DNA of 64,000 bases from Ferirhizobium litorale (GCA_030028905.1 JALDYZ010000020.1:1-64000), one strand, 5' to 3'; shown: positions 18,201-28,213, counted from the stretch's first letter. Program-made: numbers and translations. Notes: generated from the sequence alone by a model not told the origin.

Positions 18201-19493
18201 ATGCGTTTGGGCGGAAGGCTCGCAGGGGCCATCGAGGTGTTGGCAGACATCGACGCGCGCAAGCGCCCGGTTGCCGACGCCCTGAAGGACTGGGGCCTCA
18301 GCCATCGTTTTGCCGGGTCTGGCGATCGCGCCGCAATCGGCAACATCGTCTACGATGCCCTGCGCATGCGTCTTTCGCACGCCTGGCTGATGGATGACGA
18401 GACGCCGGCGGCACTTGCCCATGCGGTGATGTTTCGCCAGTGGGGCATGACGCCCGAGTCCCTTGCTGCCGAACTCAAGGACGACCGCTTCGCGCCGCCA
18501 CCGCTCGATGCCGTGCAACTGTCTGCCTTTGCCTCACGCAGGCTCAGCGACGCACCAGAGCACGTCCAGGGCGACATCCCCGAATGGATCGAGCCGTCGC
18601 TAAAGAAGGGTTTCGGCGATGCCTGGCTGGATGAGGCCAAAGCGCTGGCCGGTCGGCCAACGCTGGATCTCAGGACCAATACGCTGAAGGCGACACGGGA
18701 CAAGGTAGTCAAAGCGCTCGAGCGCTCGGGCGCGCAGCCGGCCAATATTGCGCCGAATGGCATCCGCATCGCTGCCGGAGAAGGGCCTTCCCGGCTGCCG
18801 AACGTTACGGCCGAGCTTTCCTTCCAGAAGGGCTGGTTCGAAGTTCAGGACGAGGGATCGCAGATTGTTGCGGCATTGGCCGCCCCCCAAGAACACGACC
18901 AGGTGCTCGACTACTGTGCCGGCGGCGGCGGCAAGACGCTTGCCATGGCGGCGGCGATGCAGAACAAGGGGCAGGTCCACGCCTACGACGCAGATCGCAA
19001 GCGCCTTGCGCCGATCATCGAGCGCCTAAAGCGAGCGGGGACCCGAAATGTCCAGGTGCACGACAACCGCAACGATCTCCTCGCATCGCGAGGGCGGTTT
19101 GATCGGGTGCTCGTCGACGCGCCCTGCACAGGAACTGGAACATGGCGGCGGCGCCCGGATACGAAATGGCGCCTGACCGCCAAGAACCTTGACGAGCGCA
19201 TTGCCCAGCAACGCGAGGCACTTGCCCAGGCGGCGGAGTTCGTCCGCCCTGGTGGCGCACTGATCTACATCACATGCTCGGTGCTGCCCGAGGAGAACGA
19301 AGCCCAGGTCGACCGCTTCTGCGCCGAGAACCCGGATTTCGAGATCCTTCCGGTGCTCGACACCTGGAACGGCCTGTTCGGCACCGCTGCGCCGCGACCG
19401 CGCTCATCGGATGGAAAGACGGTGACGCTTACCCCTGCCACCACGGATACGGATGGCTTCTTCTTTTGCCATATGCGTCGGCGTCCGGCGTGA
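18201..19493 (+). CDS. rsmB: RsmB/NOP-family RNA m5C methyltransferase
   Basis: This 430-aa protein is an RsmB-family (NOP2/Sun) SAM-dependent RNA cytosine-5 methyltransferase; RsmB modifies C967 of 16S rRNA. The catalytic domain has the SAM motif VLDYCAGGGGKTLAMAA (about residue 240), motif IV DAPCTGTGTWRRRPD and motif VI ITCSVLPEENE, which supply the two catalytic cysteines. The N-terminal part is the NusB-like RNA-binding region, shorter than in E. coli. Exact target specificity is inferred. Confidence 0.85.
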   Translation: MRLGGRLAGAIEVLADIDARKRPVADALKDWGLSHRFAGSGDRAAIGNIVYDALRMRLSHAWLMDDETPAALAHAVMFRQWGMTPESLAAELKDDRFAPPPLDAVQLSAFASRRLSDAPEHVQGDIPEWIEPSLKKGFGDAWLDEAKALAGRPTLDLRTNTLKATRDKVVKALERSGAQPANIAPNGIRIAAGEGPSRLPNVTAELSFQKGWFEVQDEGSQIVAALAAPQEHDQVLDYCAGGGGKTLAMAAAMQNKGQVHAYDADRKRLAPIIERLKRAGTRNVQVHDNRNDLLASRGRFDRVLVDAPCTGTGTWRRRPDTKWRLTAKNLDERIAQQREALAQAAEFVRPGGALIYITCSVLPEENEAQVDRFCAENPDFEILPVLDTWNGLFGTAAPRPRSSDGKTVTLTPATTDTDGFFFCHMRRRPA

Positions 19494-19557
19494 GTTCGGG
19501 CGGGCAACTGCTGCGCTACCACGCATAGCTGGCATGCCATACAACTTCAGCGCATAG

Positions 19558-19574
19558 TTTGAAACCGTTCTAAA
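19558..19574 (+). promoter_or_regulatory. Candidate Irr (ICE) site
   Basis: TTTGAAA-CCG-TTCTAAA matches the rhizobial iron-control element TTTAGAA-N3-TTCTAAA at 12 of 14 fixed positions. The right half is perfect. A TTGACA lies at 19584-19589, so the site would be just upstream of a promoter for the imelysin cluster. This was read by eye. Confidence 0.5.
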
Positions 19575-19662
19575 CTAGAGCGTTTGACACAAGTTTGAAA
19601 TTGCGCAATGACACCCTGTCCGTGTTTAGGGGCGGCACCCGAGGTCGCCACAGGAGAGGATC

Positions 19663-20943
19663 ATGAAACGGAAAATCCATTTCCGCGCCGCGCTGGCGCT
19701 TCTTACCGCATCCGCCGCATTCATAGGCCATTCCGCCATTGCGGCTACCGATCCGGCTGCAGTGGTCAAACACTACTCCGACGTGGCGCTTGCCAAGTAT
19801 GAGGATTCGCTGGCGACCGCCAAGGCGCTCGACGCGGCGATCGACGCCTTCCTCGCCGCACCGAGCGACGCAACGCTGCAGGCTGCAAAGGACGCCTGGA
19901 TCAAGGGGCGGGTGCCCTATCAGCAGACGGAAGTCTACCGCTTCGGCAATCCGATTGTCGACGACTGGGAGGGCAAGGTCAACGCCTGGCCACTCGATGA
20001 AGGCCTGATCGACTACGTCGACCCGGCCTATGGCACGGAGAGTGATGAAAACGCACTCTATGTCGCCAACGTCATTGCCAACAACACCGTCAAGATCAAT
20101 GGCAAGGATGTTGATGCCTCCAACATCACGCCGGAATTCATCTCGGGCACACTGCACGAAGCGGGCGAAGTCGAAGCGAACGTTGCCACCGGCTATCACG
20201 CGATCGAGTTCCTCCTCTGGGGCCAGGACTTGAACGGCACCGGGCCCGGCGCCGGCAATCGTCCCTTCACCGACTATGACCTCGCGAATTGCACCCACGG
20301 CAATTGCGATCGCCGTGCGGCCTACCTCAAATCCGCCTCGACGCTGCTGGTAAGCGATCTCGAGGAGATGGTCGGCAATTGGAAGGCGGACGGCGATGCC
20401 ACCAAGGCCGTCAATGCCGATCCCAAGACAGGCCTGACCGCCGTTCTCACCGGCATGGGTTCTCTGTCCTACGGAGAACTGGCCGGCGAACGGATGAAGC
20501 TCGGCGTCCTGCTGCATGATCCGGAAGAGGAGCACGATTGCTTCTCGGACAACACCCATAATTCGCACCTGAACGACGCCGTTGGCATCGCATCCGCCTA
20601 TACCGGCGAATACACACGCGTCGACGGCACGAAGATGACGGGTCCGTCGCTCTCGGACCTTGTCGCCGAAAAGGACAAGACGCTCGACGACGAAATGAGG
20701 ACCAAGCTGACGGTGACGCTCGACGCCATGAACGCCATGGCCAAGCGCGCCGAGACGACCGAAGCCTACGACCAGATGATCGGCGAAGGCAACACCGAAG
20801 GCAATGCCACGGTGCAGGCTGCGATCGATGGCCTGATTGACCAGACAAAGACGATCGAGCGCGTCATTTCGGCGCTAGATATTGGCACGGTTGAGCTTGA
20901 AGGTTCCGACAGCCTGGATAATCCTAACGCTGTCTTCCAGTAA
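19663..20943 (+). CDS. Imelysin-family iron-regulated protein (IrpA-like)
   Basis: This 426-aa periplasmic protein belongs to the imelysin/IrpA (formerly peptidase M75) family, which is linked to iron uptake. It has a signal peptide (about 1-27, ending AIAA). The family GxHxxE motif is present as GYHAIEFLLWGQDL (about residue 183). The fold is two four-helix bundles with an active-site-like cleft, and no peptidase activity is established. AGGAGAGG precedes the start. It heads a four-gene run of exported proteins. Confidence 0.9.
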   Translation: MKRKIHFRAALALLTASAAFIGHSAIAATDPAAVVKHYSDVALAKYEDSLATAKALDAAIDAFLAAPSDATLQAAKDAWIKGRVPYQQTEVYRFGNPIVDDWEGKVNAWPLDEGLIDYVDPAYGTESDENALYVANVIANNTVKINGKDVDASNITPEFISGTLHEAGEVEANVATGYHAIEFLLWGQDLNGTGPGAGNRPFTDYDLANCTHGNCDRRAAYLKSASTLLVSDLEEMVGNWKADGDATKAVNADPKTGLTAVLTGMGSLSYGELAGERMKLGVLLHDPEEEHDCFSDNTHNSHLNDAVGIASAYTGEYTRVDGTKMTGPSLSDLVAEKDKTLDDEMRTKLTVTLDAMNAMAKRAETTEAYDQMIGEGNTEGNATVQAAIDGLIDQTKTIERVISALDIGTVELEGSDSLDNPNAVFQ

Positions 20944-20952
20944 GAAAGAAGG

Positions 20953-20978
20953 GGGCCGTTCCGTGTGCGGAACGGCCC
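20953..20978 (+). repeat. Intra-operon hairpin
   Basis: GGGCCGTTCC pairs perfectly with GGAACGGCCC over a 6-nt loop between the imelysin and di-heme genes, with no T-run. It may attenuate or stabilise parts of the transcript, giving more IrpA than downstream products. Confidence 0.6.
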
Positions 20979-20985
20979 GCATTTC

Positions 20986-22524
20986 ATGAACGGCATTCGG
21001 GCACGGGCTATTGTATTCGGGTTTGCTGCAGGCATGCTGGCAGTTGCGCTCGATGCGTCGGTTTCCGCGAATACGGATCTTCCCGCAGCCCGTCTCGACC
21101 TTTCCGAGCCGGACGAGGCCCGCGTAGGGAAAGTGACACGCCCGGCGGACCAATTCACGAAAGCCGAACCCTACGAGGCGATGCAGGGCGGTGCTGCAAC
21201 CTCAATCCATCCGGTCAACGGCGATGCATTTTCGCACATGTCAGCGAACCTTTCCTTTGTCGAAGAACAGGACTTCAAGCTCGGCAACGCGCTTTTCCGA
21301 AAACTCTGGGTCTCGTCGCCCTCCTCGACCCAGGCCTCCGACGGTCTTGGACCGCTTTACAATGCCCGCGCCTGTCAGAGTTGCCACCTGAAGGACGGCC
21401 GCGGCCGTCCGCCGGAAGGCGACCGGGATGCGACGTCGATGTTTCTACGGCTTGCCCGACCGGCAAAGAACGCCGGGGAGCAGGCGGCGATCGGCGCCCA
21501 CGAGGTCTTGAACTTCCCGGATCCGATCTATGGAGAGCAACTCCAGGATCTCGCAGTTCCCGGGCTGGCCGCGGAAGGTCGGATGTCCATTGCTTACCAG
21601 GAGCGGACTGTCACGCTCGCCGACGGAACGAGCGTAAACCTGCGCAAACCGCACTATGAGGCTTCCGACCTCGCCTATGGACCGCTTTCACCCGAAACCA
21701 CCCTTTCTGCGCGTGTCGCACCGCCGATGATCGGTCTCGGACTGATCGAGGCGATTCATGAAGCCGACATCCTCGCCCATGCCGATCCCGACGACCGCGA
21801 CGGCGACGGCATATCCGGCAAGGCGGCAATCGTGCGAGACGGCAGCACCGGCAAGCTCGCGCTCGGGCGCTTCGGGTGGAAGGCGCAAAACGCTACGGTG
21901 CGCGAGCAAAGCGCGCGGGCTTTTGCGAGCGATATCGGCATTTCGACGCCGGATGTTCCCCGCCATTTCGGCGACTGCACGAAATCGCAGCCGAAATGTC
22001 TCGCCATGTCGAACGGCGTGCAGCCCCGCCTCGGCGATACCGAAGCGCCGTCGCCCGTCCTCGACCTTGTGACGTTCTACTCCGAAAACCTCGCAGTGCC
22101 GGCCCGAAGGAAGGCGAGCTTCCCGGACGTCCTCAAGGGCAAGGCGCTGTTTTATGGGGCGGGCTGCCCTACCTGCCATGTCCCCAAATTTGTCACCCGC
22201 CGGGACGCCGCCAACAAGGCGCAGGCCTTCCAGTTGATCTGGCCCTATTCGGATTTTCTGCTGCACGACATGGGCGATGGACTTGCGGACGGCCAAGCAG
22301 TCGGGCTCGCAACCGGTCGCGAGTGGCGCACACCGCCGCTCTGGGGGATCGGTCTTACACAAACCGTCAACGGCCATAGCTTCTTCCTGCATGACGGGCG
22401 CGCCCGCAACTTCACCGAGGCCATACTCTGGCATGGCGGCGAGGCCGAGCGCGCCCGCGATGCCTTTTCGTCGATGCCGGCGGACGGCCGCCAGTCCCTG
22501 CTCACTTTCCTGGAGTCGCTCTGA
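20986..22524 (+). CDS. Di-heme oxidoreductase (DHOR family)
   Basis: This 512-aa exported c-type cytochrome belongs to the DUF1111/DHOR thiol-oxidoreductase-like family. It has a signal peptide (MNGIRARAIVFGFAAGMLAV...) and two heme-attachment motifs, CQSCH (about residue 132) and CPTCH (about residue 393), plus DPDDRDGDGISG, a possible Ca-binding loop. It is located between two imelysin-type genes, which implies electron transfer linked to iron handling. A GTG 21 nt upstream would fall inside the intergenic hairpin, so the ATG at 20986 is preferred, although it lacks a clear ribosome site. Confidence 0.88.
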   Translation: MNGIRARAIVFGFAAGMLAVALDASVSANTDLPAARLDLSEPDEARVGKVTRPADQFTKAEPYEAMQGGAATSIHPVNGDAFSHMSANLSFVEEQDFKLGNALFRKLWVSSPSSTQASDGLGPLYNARACQSCHLKDGRGRPPEGDRDATSMFLRLARPAKNAGEQAAIGAHEVLNFPDPIYGEQLQDLAVPGLAAEGRMSIAYQERTVTLADGTSVNLRKPHYEASDLAYGPLSPETTLSARVAPPMIGLGLIEAIHEADILAHADPDDRDGDGISGKAAIVRDGSTGKLALGRFGWKAQNATVREQSARAFASDIGISTPDVPRHFGDCTKSQPKCLAMSNGVQPRLGDTEAPSPVLDLVTFYSENLAVPARRKASFPDVLKGKALFYGAGCPTCHVPKFVTRRDAANKAQAFQLIWPYSDFLLHDMGDGLADGQAVGLATGREWRTPPLWGIGLTQTVNGHSFFLHDGRARNFTEAILWHGGEAERARDAFSSMPADGRQSLLTFLESL

Positions 22525-23636
22525 TGCGCATGCTGCACTACGTCATCTTCAGCCTTGCCCTCTTGCCGGTGGCACTGCCGGCCTTAGCCCAGGAAGGAAA
22601 TCCGCCCCCACCGGGCACCGTGGACGAGAAACTCGTCCCGGCGATCATGGAAAAGGCGGTCGACGAGGTGATCCGCCCGGGATATCGTGAATTCCATGCC
22701 TCTGCCGGACGTCTGGTATCTGCCATGAACGCCCTGTGCAAGACGCCATCCGCGGACAGCCTTGTTGGCGCGAAATCCGCCTTCGACGACACCGTCCGAT
22801 CCTGGTCGCACATCGAAATCGTCCGCATCGGCCCGGTGCTCGAGGGCAACCGCTTGGAACGCATCCTGTTCTATCCCGACCGCAAAAGCACCGGCTTGAA
22901 GCAGGTGCAGGCGGTGCTTGCCACGCGCGATGAACAGGACGTCTCGTCGGATGGATTTGCCGAACGCAGCGTCGCCGTGCAGGGGCTCGGGGCGCTCGAA
23001 TATGTGCTTTCCGGCACCGGAGCCGAGGATCTGACCTCTGAGCCAATGAGCTTTCGCTGCCGCTACGGGGCGGCGGTCGCCGGTAATATCCAGAACGTAG
23101 CTGGCGAACTCGTTGCCGCATGGGATGCGCCGGACGGTGTCCAGGCAGCGTGGAAACATCCCGGCCCCGACAATCCCGAATTCCGGGACGGCAAGGAGGC
23201 GATCACCGCTCTGCTCGGAATCCTTGTCCACGGCGTAGAGATGGTGCGTGACCAGCGTATCGAGACCTTCTATCGCAGTGGCCAGTCCAACCCCCGGCCC
23301 AAGAGTGCGATCTACTGGCGCTCCGGTAATACCTGGTCGTCGATTGCCGGCAATCTGCAGGGTCTGCAAACTCTCTGGAAGCGGTCGGACATGGCAAGCC
23401 TGCTCGATCCCGACTGGAGGTCGGTGGCAGGCTCGGTGGATTTCGTCATGAAATCGCTCGACCGCGTGGCGCCGACGATTGATCCGGACATTGACGAGGC
23501 CGTTGCGAATGAAAAGGAACGCGGCAAGATCGACTTCCTCCTCGTCGACACCAGGGACCTGATATATCGGCTGAACGATCAGTACGGCGCTGCGATCGGG
23601 CTTGGCGCCGGATTTTACTTTTCTGACGGAGACTGA
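22524..23636 (+). CDS. Imelysin-like periplasmic protein
   Basis: This 370-aa exported protein is a second imelysin-family member, more divergent than the first. It has a signal peptide (MRMLHYVIFSLALLPVALPA, ending ALA) and the reduced family motif QGLGALEYVLSG in place of the GxHxxE motif (about residue 155). The start overlaps the di-heme gene stop by one base (TGATG), so the two are translationally coupled. Confidence 0.88.
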   Translation: MRMLHYVIFSLALLPVALPALAQEGNPPPPGTVDEKLVPAIMEKAVDEVIRPGYREFHASAGRLVSAMNALCKTPSADSLVGAKSAFDDTVRSWSHIEIVRIGPVLEGNRLERILFYPDRKSTGLKQVQAVLATRDEQDVSSDGFAERSVAVQGLGALEYVLSGTGAEDLTSEPMSFRCRYGAAVAGNIQNVAGELVAAWDAPDGVQAAWKHPGPDNPEFRDGKEAITALLGILVHGVEMVRDQRIETFYRSGQSNPRPKSAIYWRSGNTWSSIAGNLQGLQTLWKRSDMASLLDPDWRSVAGSVDFVMKSLDRVAPTIDPDIDEAVANEKERGKIDFLLVDTRDLIYRLNDQYGAAIGLGAGFYFSDGD

Positions 23637-23638
23637 GC

Positions 23639-24727
23639 ATGTGGAAAGGCGCACTGGTCGATCGCCGCGGCTTCCTTCGCGCCGCCGGAATCGGGTTCGC
23701 GGCGACGCTGGCGCCACAATCGCTTCTGGCCCTTGGTCGCAGCGAAGCCGTGTATGCCTCCGGCTTCCGGGCCCCCGATGGATCATACGGCATAGCCACA
23801 GTCACCGAACGTGGTGAGATCATCGACAAGACGACGCTCCCGGGGCGCGCCCATGGTATGGCCTATAATTCGGCAACCAACCGGATCGTCGCCTTTGCCC
23901 GACGTCCCGGAACCTACGCGATGGTGATCGACAGGAGCGAATCGGTCGAGCCGGTCGTCATCAGCGCCCCGGAAGGACGTCACTACTACGGCCACGGTTG
24001 CTTTTCCCCGGACGGAAGCCTGCTCTATACCAGCGAGAACGACTTCGACCACAATCGCGGCATGATCGGCATCTACGACGGCCGCGACCGGTTCCGCCGC
24101 ATCGGCGAATTCCAAACCTACGGCATCGGCACGCACGACCTTGCCATTTCCGATGACGGCAACACCCTCATCGCCGCGAATGGCGGTATCGAAACCCACC
24201 CGGATTTCGGCCGCACCAAACTCAACCTCGATCACATGGAGCCGTCGCTCGTGCTGGTCGACGCCGCATCCGGGGCGCTGGTCCAGAAGCATACGCTTCC
24301 GGAAGACCTCCGCCGGCTTTCGACGCGGCACCTGGATATCGCGGCGGACGGGCGGATCTGGTTTGCCTGCCAATACGAAGGGCCGCGCAACGACCTGCCT
24401 CCGCTTGTCGGACATTTCGCACGTGGGGAGGCGCTCGCCTTCGTATCGTTGCCGGACGACACAACCGTCCGGCTCGGTAACTATGTCGGGGCTATTGCGA
24501 TTAACCGGCGCGAGCGCCTTGTCGGCATAACCTCGCCCAAGGGCGGCAACGCGGTCATTATCGATGCTACGACCGGGCGGGTGCTGCGGGAAGAGCACAT
24601 CGCCGATGCTGCGGGCGTCGCCGCCGGACCGCACGGTCTGGCCTTCTCGTCCTATGACGGATCGCTTGCAGGCAAGAAGAGCCCGGTCGCCTGGGACCAG
24701 CACATCGCCAGCCTCAATTGCGACTGA
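23639..24727 (+). CDS. DUF1513 Tat-exported beta-propeller-like protein
   Basis: This 362-aa protein begins with a twin-arginine signal (DRRGFLRAAGIGF), so it should be exported folded, possibly with a cofactor. The rest is a DUF1513 domain with repeated blades typical of a beta-propeller (GHGCFSPDGSLLYTSEND, GIGTHDLAISDDGNTLIAAN). It follows the imelysin-like gene by 2 bp and completes the cluster imelysin, di-heme protein, imelysin-like, DUF1513, an arrangement recurring in proteobacteria in iron contexts. Biochemical function is not established. Confidence 0.88.
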   Translation: MWKGALVDRRGFLRAAGIGFAATLAPQSLLALGRSEAVYASGFRAPDGSYGIATVTERGEIIDKTTLPGRAHGMAYNSATNRIVAFARRPGTYAMVIDRSESVEPVVISAPEGRHYYGHGCFSPDGSLLYTSENDFDHNRGMIGIYDGRDRFRRIGEFQTYGIGTHDLAISDDGNTLIAANGGIETHPDFGRTKLNLDHMEPSLVLVDAASGALVQKHTLPEDLRRLSTRHLDIAADGRIWFACQYEGPRNDLPPLVGHFARGEALAFVSLPDDTTVRLGNYVGAIAINRRERLVGITSPKGGNAVIIDATTGRVLREEHIADAAGVAAGPHGLAFSSYDGSLAGKKSPVAWDQHIASLNCD

Positions 24728-24765
24728 TACTTGCCGTCTCCCGAACAAACTATAGATCAGAAACC

Positions 24766-25215
24766 ATGAGGGTATTGATCCATATAGTCTTTGTCGCCAT
24801 CTGCCTTGGCGGAGGCGTGCTGCTCGGCGTCGCGAACATGCCCGGCCAATGGTATCAATCACTGGAAAAGCCGTTTTTCAATCCGCCCGAATGGGTATTC
24901 GCGCCGGTGTGGTCCGTGCTGTACGTGCTGATTGGAATTGCCGGGGCTAGGACCTTCATAACGGCCAGATCATCTCGCGCGATGAATGCCTGGCTCACCC
25001 AATTGGTCCTCAATTTTCTCTGGTCGCCGCTGTTTTTCGGGCTTGAAATGCCCGTGCTCGCCCTGATGGTCATCGTTGCGCTCTTGGCCGCGATCGTCGT
25101 CTTCATCGCCGCGCGATGGGACAAGGATCGGTTTGCGGCGCTCCTGTTCGTTCCCTATGGGGCTTGGGTGGCATTCGCGACACTTCTTAACGCTTCGATA
25201 GCTTATTTGAACTGA
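24766..25215 (+). CDS. tspO: TspO/MBR family tryptophan-rich sensory protein
   Basis: TspO is a five-helix membrane protein that binds porphyrins and related ligands and modulates stress or photosynthesis genes. The 149-aa sequence shows W-rich family motifs: MPGQWYQSLEKPFFNPPEWVFAPVW (about residues 25-49) and NFLWSPLFFGLEMP. The ATG at 24766 removes 16 unconserved residues from the longer reading. Confidence 0.93.
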   Translation: MRVLIHIVFVAICLGGGVLLGVANMPGQWYQSLEKPFFNPPEWVFAPVWSVLYVLIGIAGARTFITARSSRAMNAWLTQLVLNFLWSPLFFGLEMPVLALMVIVALLAAIVVFIAARWDKDRFAALLFVPYGAWVAFATLLNASIAYLN

Positions 25216-25284
25216 ATGCCTATCCCGCGCTTGTCCTTGCAAGGGGCCCGTGCCAATTTCGCACATGCGAGAAAGGCGGAAGTT

Positions 25285-25734
25285 ATGAACGACAATGAGC
25301 CCGGCGATTTTCGGGATCGGATAAGGAAGAGCTTTGCACGGCAGGCGGTGATGCGCACGATCGGCGCGGAACTGACGCGAGTGGAACACGGCACCGTGGA
25401 AATCGAGCTCCCCTTCGATGAAAAGCTCACCCAGCAGCACGGGATCCTGCATGCCGGCATCATCTCTGCGGCGCTCGATTCCGCCTGCGGATATGCCGCC
25501 TATACGGTGATCGATTCGGAAGCGTCGGTTCTTACCATCGAGTTCAAGGTCAACCTGATGTCTCCGGGTCGCGGCGAGCGCTTTCTCTTCCGAGGCGAGG
25601 TCACAAAGCCGGGCTCGACGATCATCGTCGCCGACGGGCGGGCCTACGCCATTGGTGACGGTCCGGCCAAGCTCATCGCCTCGATGACCGGAACGATGAT
25701 GGTGATCCGCGGGCGCGAAGGAATTGCCGGATGA
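25285..25734 (+). CDS. PaaI-type hotdog thioesterase
   Basis: This 149-aa hotdog-fold protein resembles PaaI-family acyl-CoA thioesterases. The core QQHGILHAGIISAALDSACGYAA (about residues 50-72) holds the conserved HGG/HAG-type helix with catalytic acid. The natural substrate is unknown. GGCGGAAG lies just before the ATG at 25285. Its stop overlaps the next gene by 4 bp. Confidence 0.88.
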   Translation: MNDNEPGDFRDRIRKSFARQAVMRTIGAELTRVEHGTVEIELPFDEKLTQQHGILHAGIISAALDSACGYAAYTVIDSEASVLTIEFKVNLMSPGRGERFLFRGEVTKPGSTIIVADGRAYAIGDGPAKLIASMTGTMMVIRGREGIAG

Positions 25735-26369
25735 CGTTCGAACAGAAGCGCATCGGCGATGTTTCCATCCTGTTCGTCATGGCGGCCGATGCCGAATACG
25801 GCCCACGGCTTGCAGCTCGGTTCAAGCCTCTGATGACCGGCGTCGGTCCGGTCGAGGCGGCCGTCGTGCTCGCCAAGACGCTGGCCGAACTGGCCGTGGC
25901 GGACAACCTGCCCGATCTCTTGGTGTCGCTGGGGTCGGCCGGTTCGGCCAAGCTTCTCCAGTCGGAAGTCTATCAGGTGACCGCCGTTTCCTACCGGGAC
26001 ATGGACGCCTCGCCACTCGGCTTCACGAAGGGGGAAACACCCTTCCTCGGCCTACCGGCGGTCCTCAAACTGCCTCATCGTATTCCGGGCGTCGCACCCG
26101 CCAGCCTCTCGACCGGCGCCAACATCGTTTCCGGCGCCGCCTACGACGGCATCGATGCGGACATGGTGGACATGGAGACCTACGCCGTACTACGCGCCGC
26201 CCAGGCATTCGGGATCGATGTGATCGGCTTGCGCGGCATTTCCGACGGCAAGGCCGACCTCAAGCATATTGGCGACTGGACGGAATACCTGCACATCATC
26301 GATCAAAATCTGGCGGATGCGGTCGACCGCCTCTACCTGGGCCTCGAAAGCGGCGAGATACGCCTGTAG
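25731..26369 (+). CDS. MTA/SAH nucleosidase-like phosphorylase
   Basis: This 212-aa protein belongs to the PNP/UDP phosphorylase superfamily near 5'-methylthioadenosine/S-adenosylhomocysteine nucleosidase. Visible motifs are LMTGVGPVEAAVVLA, VSLGSAGSA, the ribose-binding DMVDMETYAVLRAAQ (M-E-x-E-like) and LRGISDGKADL, where the catalytic Asp sits. It would cleave adenine from MTA or SAH, recycling SAM by-products. It is coupled by ATGA to the thioesterase. Confidence 0.85.
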   Translation: MTFEQKRIGDVSILFVMAADAEYGPRLAARFKPLMTGVGPVEAAVVLAKTLAELAVADNLPDLLVSLGSAGSAKLLQSEVYQVTAVSYRDMDASPLGFTKGETPFLGLPAVLKLPHRIPGVAPASLSTGANIVSGAAYDGIDADMVDMETYAVLRAAQAFGIDVIGLRGISDGKADLKHIGDWTEYLHIIDQNLADAVDRLYLGLESGEIRL

Positions 26370-26452
26370 AGGGTTACATTCGGGACAATAAAACGCCCCG
26401 CCTCCTCGTTTCCGGCATTGCAAGAACAGGCAGTATTCTTTAAAGGCTCGCC

Positions 26453-28015
26453 ATGACCCAGACAGCCCATTCCGACACCGTCCTCATCATCGATTTCGGC
26501 AGCCAGGTAACGCAGCTGATTGCGCGGCGCGTGCGCGAAACCGGCGTTTACTGCGAGATCGTCCCCTTCCAGTCCGCCGAAGAAGGCTTCAAGCGGCTGA
26601 ACCCCAAGGCCGTGATCCTCTCCGGCAGCCCGGCCTCGACACTCGACGCGGGAAGCCCGCGCGCACCGCAAGCAATCTTCGACAGCGGCCTGCCAATCTT
26701 CGGCATCTGCTACGGCCAGCAGACCATGTGCGCGCAGCTCGGCGGCAAGGTCGAGAGCGGACACCATCGGGAATTCGGCCGAGCCTTCCTCGAAGTCGAC
26801 AAAGAATGCGCTCTGTTCGAGGGCATCTGGCCGCCGGGATCGCGCCACCAGGTATGGATGAGCCATGGTGACCGCGTAACCGCTCTTCCCGAAGGTTTCG
26901 AAGTGGTGGCGACCTCCGCCAACGCGCCTTACGCCTTCATCGCCGACGAGAAGCGCAAGTACTATGCGGTCCAGTTCCATCCGGAGGTCGTGCACACGCC
27001 GGACGGCGCCAAGCTGATCGCCAACTTCGTGCACAATGTCGCAGGCATCAAGAGCGACTGGACGATGTCCGCCTATCGCGCCAAGGCGGTCGAGGCGATC
27101 CGCAAGCGGGTCGGCGAGAAGAAGGTGATCTGCGCGCTTTCGGGCGGCGTCGATTCCTCCGTTGCGGCGCTGCTGATCCATGAAGCGGTCGGCGACCAGT
27201 TGACCTGCATCCTCGTCGACCACGGACTGATGCGCAAGGACGAGGCGAAAAGCGTCGTCGCCATGTTCCAGGAGCACTACAACCTGCACCTGATCCACGT
27301 CGATGCCTCCGACCGCTTCATCGGCGAACTGGAAGGCGTCAGCGATCCGGAGACCAAGCGCAAGATCATTGGCCGGCTGTTCATCGAGGTTTTCGAGGAC
27401 GAGGCGAAGAAGCTCGGGGGCGCCGATTTCCTGGCGCAGGGCACGCTTTACCCGGATGTCATCGAGAGCGTCTCCTTCACCGGCGGCCCTTCGGTGACGA
27501 TCAAGTCGCACCACAATGTCGGCGGCCTGCCGGAGCGCATGAACATGCAGCTCGTCGAGCCGCTGCGCGAACTCTTCAAGGACGAGGTGCGCGTGCTCGG
27601 CCGCGAACTCGGCCTACCCGAAAGCTTCATCGGTCGCCACCCCTTCCCGGGTCCGGGTCTTGCCATCCGCTGCCCGGGCGGTATTACCCGCGAGAAGCTG
27701 GAAATCCTGCGCGAGGCGGATGCCATCTATCTCGACGAGATCCGCAAGGCGGGACTCTACGACGCGATCTGGCAGGCTTTTGCCGTGCTGCTACCGGTCC
27801 AGACCGTTGGCGTCATGGGCGACGGCCGCACCTACGAATTCGTCTGCGCGCTGCGTGCCGTCACCTCGGTCGACGGCATGACCGCTGATTTCTATCACTA
27901 CGACATGGAGTTCCTAGGTCGCGCCGCGACGCGCATCATCAACGAGGTGCGCGGCATCAACCGCGTCGTCTACGACGTCACCTCGAAGCCACCCGGCACG
28001 ATCGAGTGGGAGTGA
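26453..28015 (+). CDS. guaA: GMP synthase (glutamine-hydrolysing)
   Basis: GuaA aminates XMP to GMP in the cytoplasm. The 520-aa protein has a class I glutamine amidotransferase domain ([15 protein letters not shown] with the catalytic Cys, about residue 86; FHPEVVHT with His). An ATP-pyrophosphatase domain follows with the PP-loop [12 protein letters not shown] (about residue 230), then a C-terminal dimerisation domain ending [11 protein letters not shown]. All catalytic residues are present. The guaA 3' end is a known integration hotspot, and the genes just downstream look accessory. Confidence 0.97.
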   Translation: MTQTAHSDTVLIIDFGSQVTQLIARRVRETGVYCEIVPFQSAEEGFKRLNPKAVILSGSPASTLDAGSPRAPQAIFDSGLPIFGICYGQQTMCAQLGGKVESGHHREFGRAFLEVDKECALFEGIWPPGSRHQVWMSHGDRVTALPEGFEVVATSANAPYAFIADEKRKYYAVQFHPEVVHTPDGAKLIANFVHNVAGIKSDWTMSAYRAKAVEAIRKRVGEKKVICALSGGVDSSVAALLIHEAVGDQLTCILVDHGLMRKDEAKSVVAMFQEHYNLHLIHVDASDRFIGELEGVSDPETKRKIIGRLFIEVFEDEAKKLGGADFLAQGTLYPDVIESVSFTGGPSVTIKSHHNVGGLPERMNMQLVEPLRELFKDEVRVLGRELGLPESFIGRHPFPGPGLAIRCPGGITREKLEILREADAIYLDEIRKAGLYDAIWQAFAVLLPVQTVGVMGDGRTYEFVCALRAVTSVDGMTADFYHYDMEFLGRAATRIINEVRGINRVVYDVTSKPPGTIEWE

Positions 28016-28213
28016 CGGATACAATCGGCGGCAACAGCGTCGTTTCGGCGGCAATTTTCGCTTTCGCGTATTGTTGCTCCATTGCGATTTATCCTGCTAT
28101 GGCGATCCTCCACATTACGCTCAGGCAGGCCAAATCGCTCATTGTTTCAAGATCGGTATTGGACGCCGGCTGTCTTCCTCGCGGCGCCCACATCAAAGTG
28201 TCTACCCCGACAG

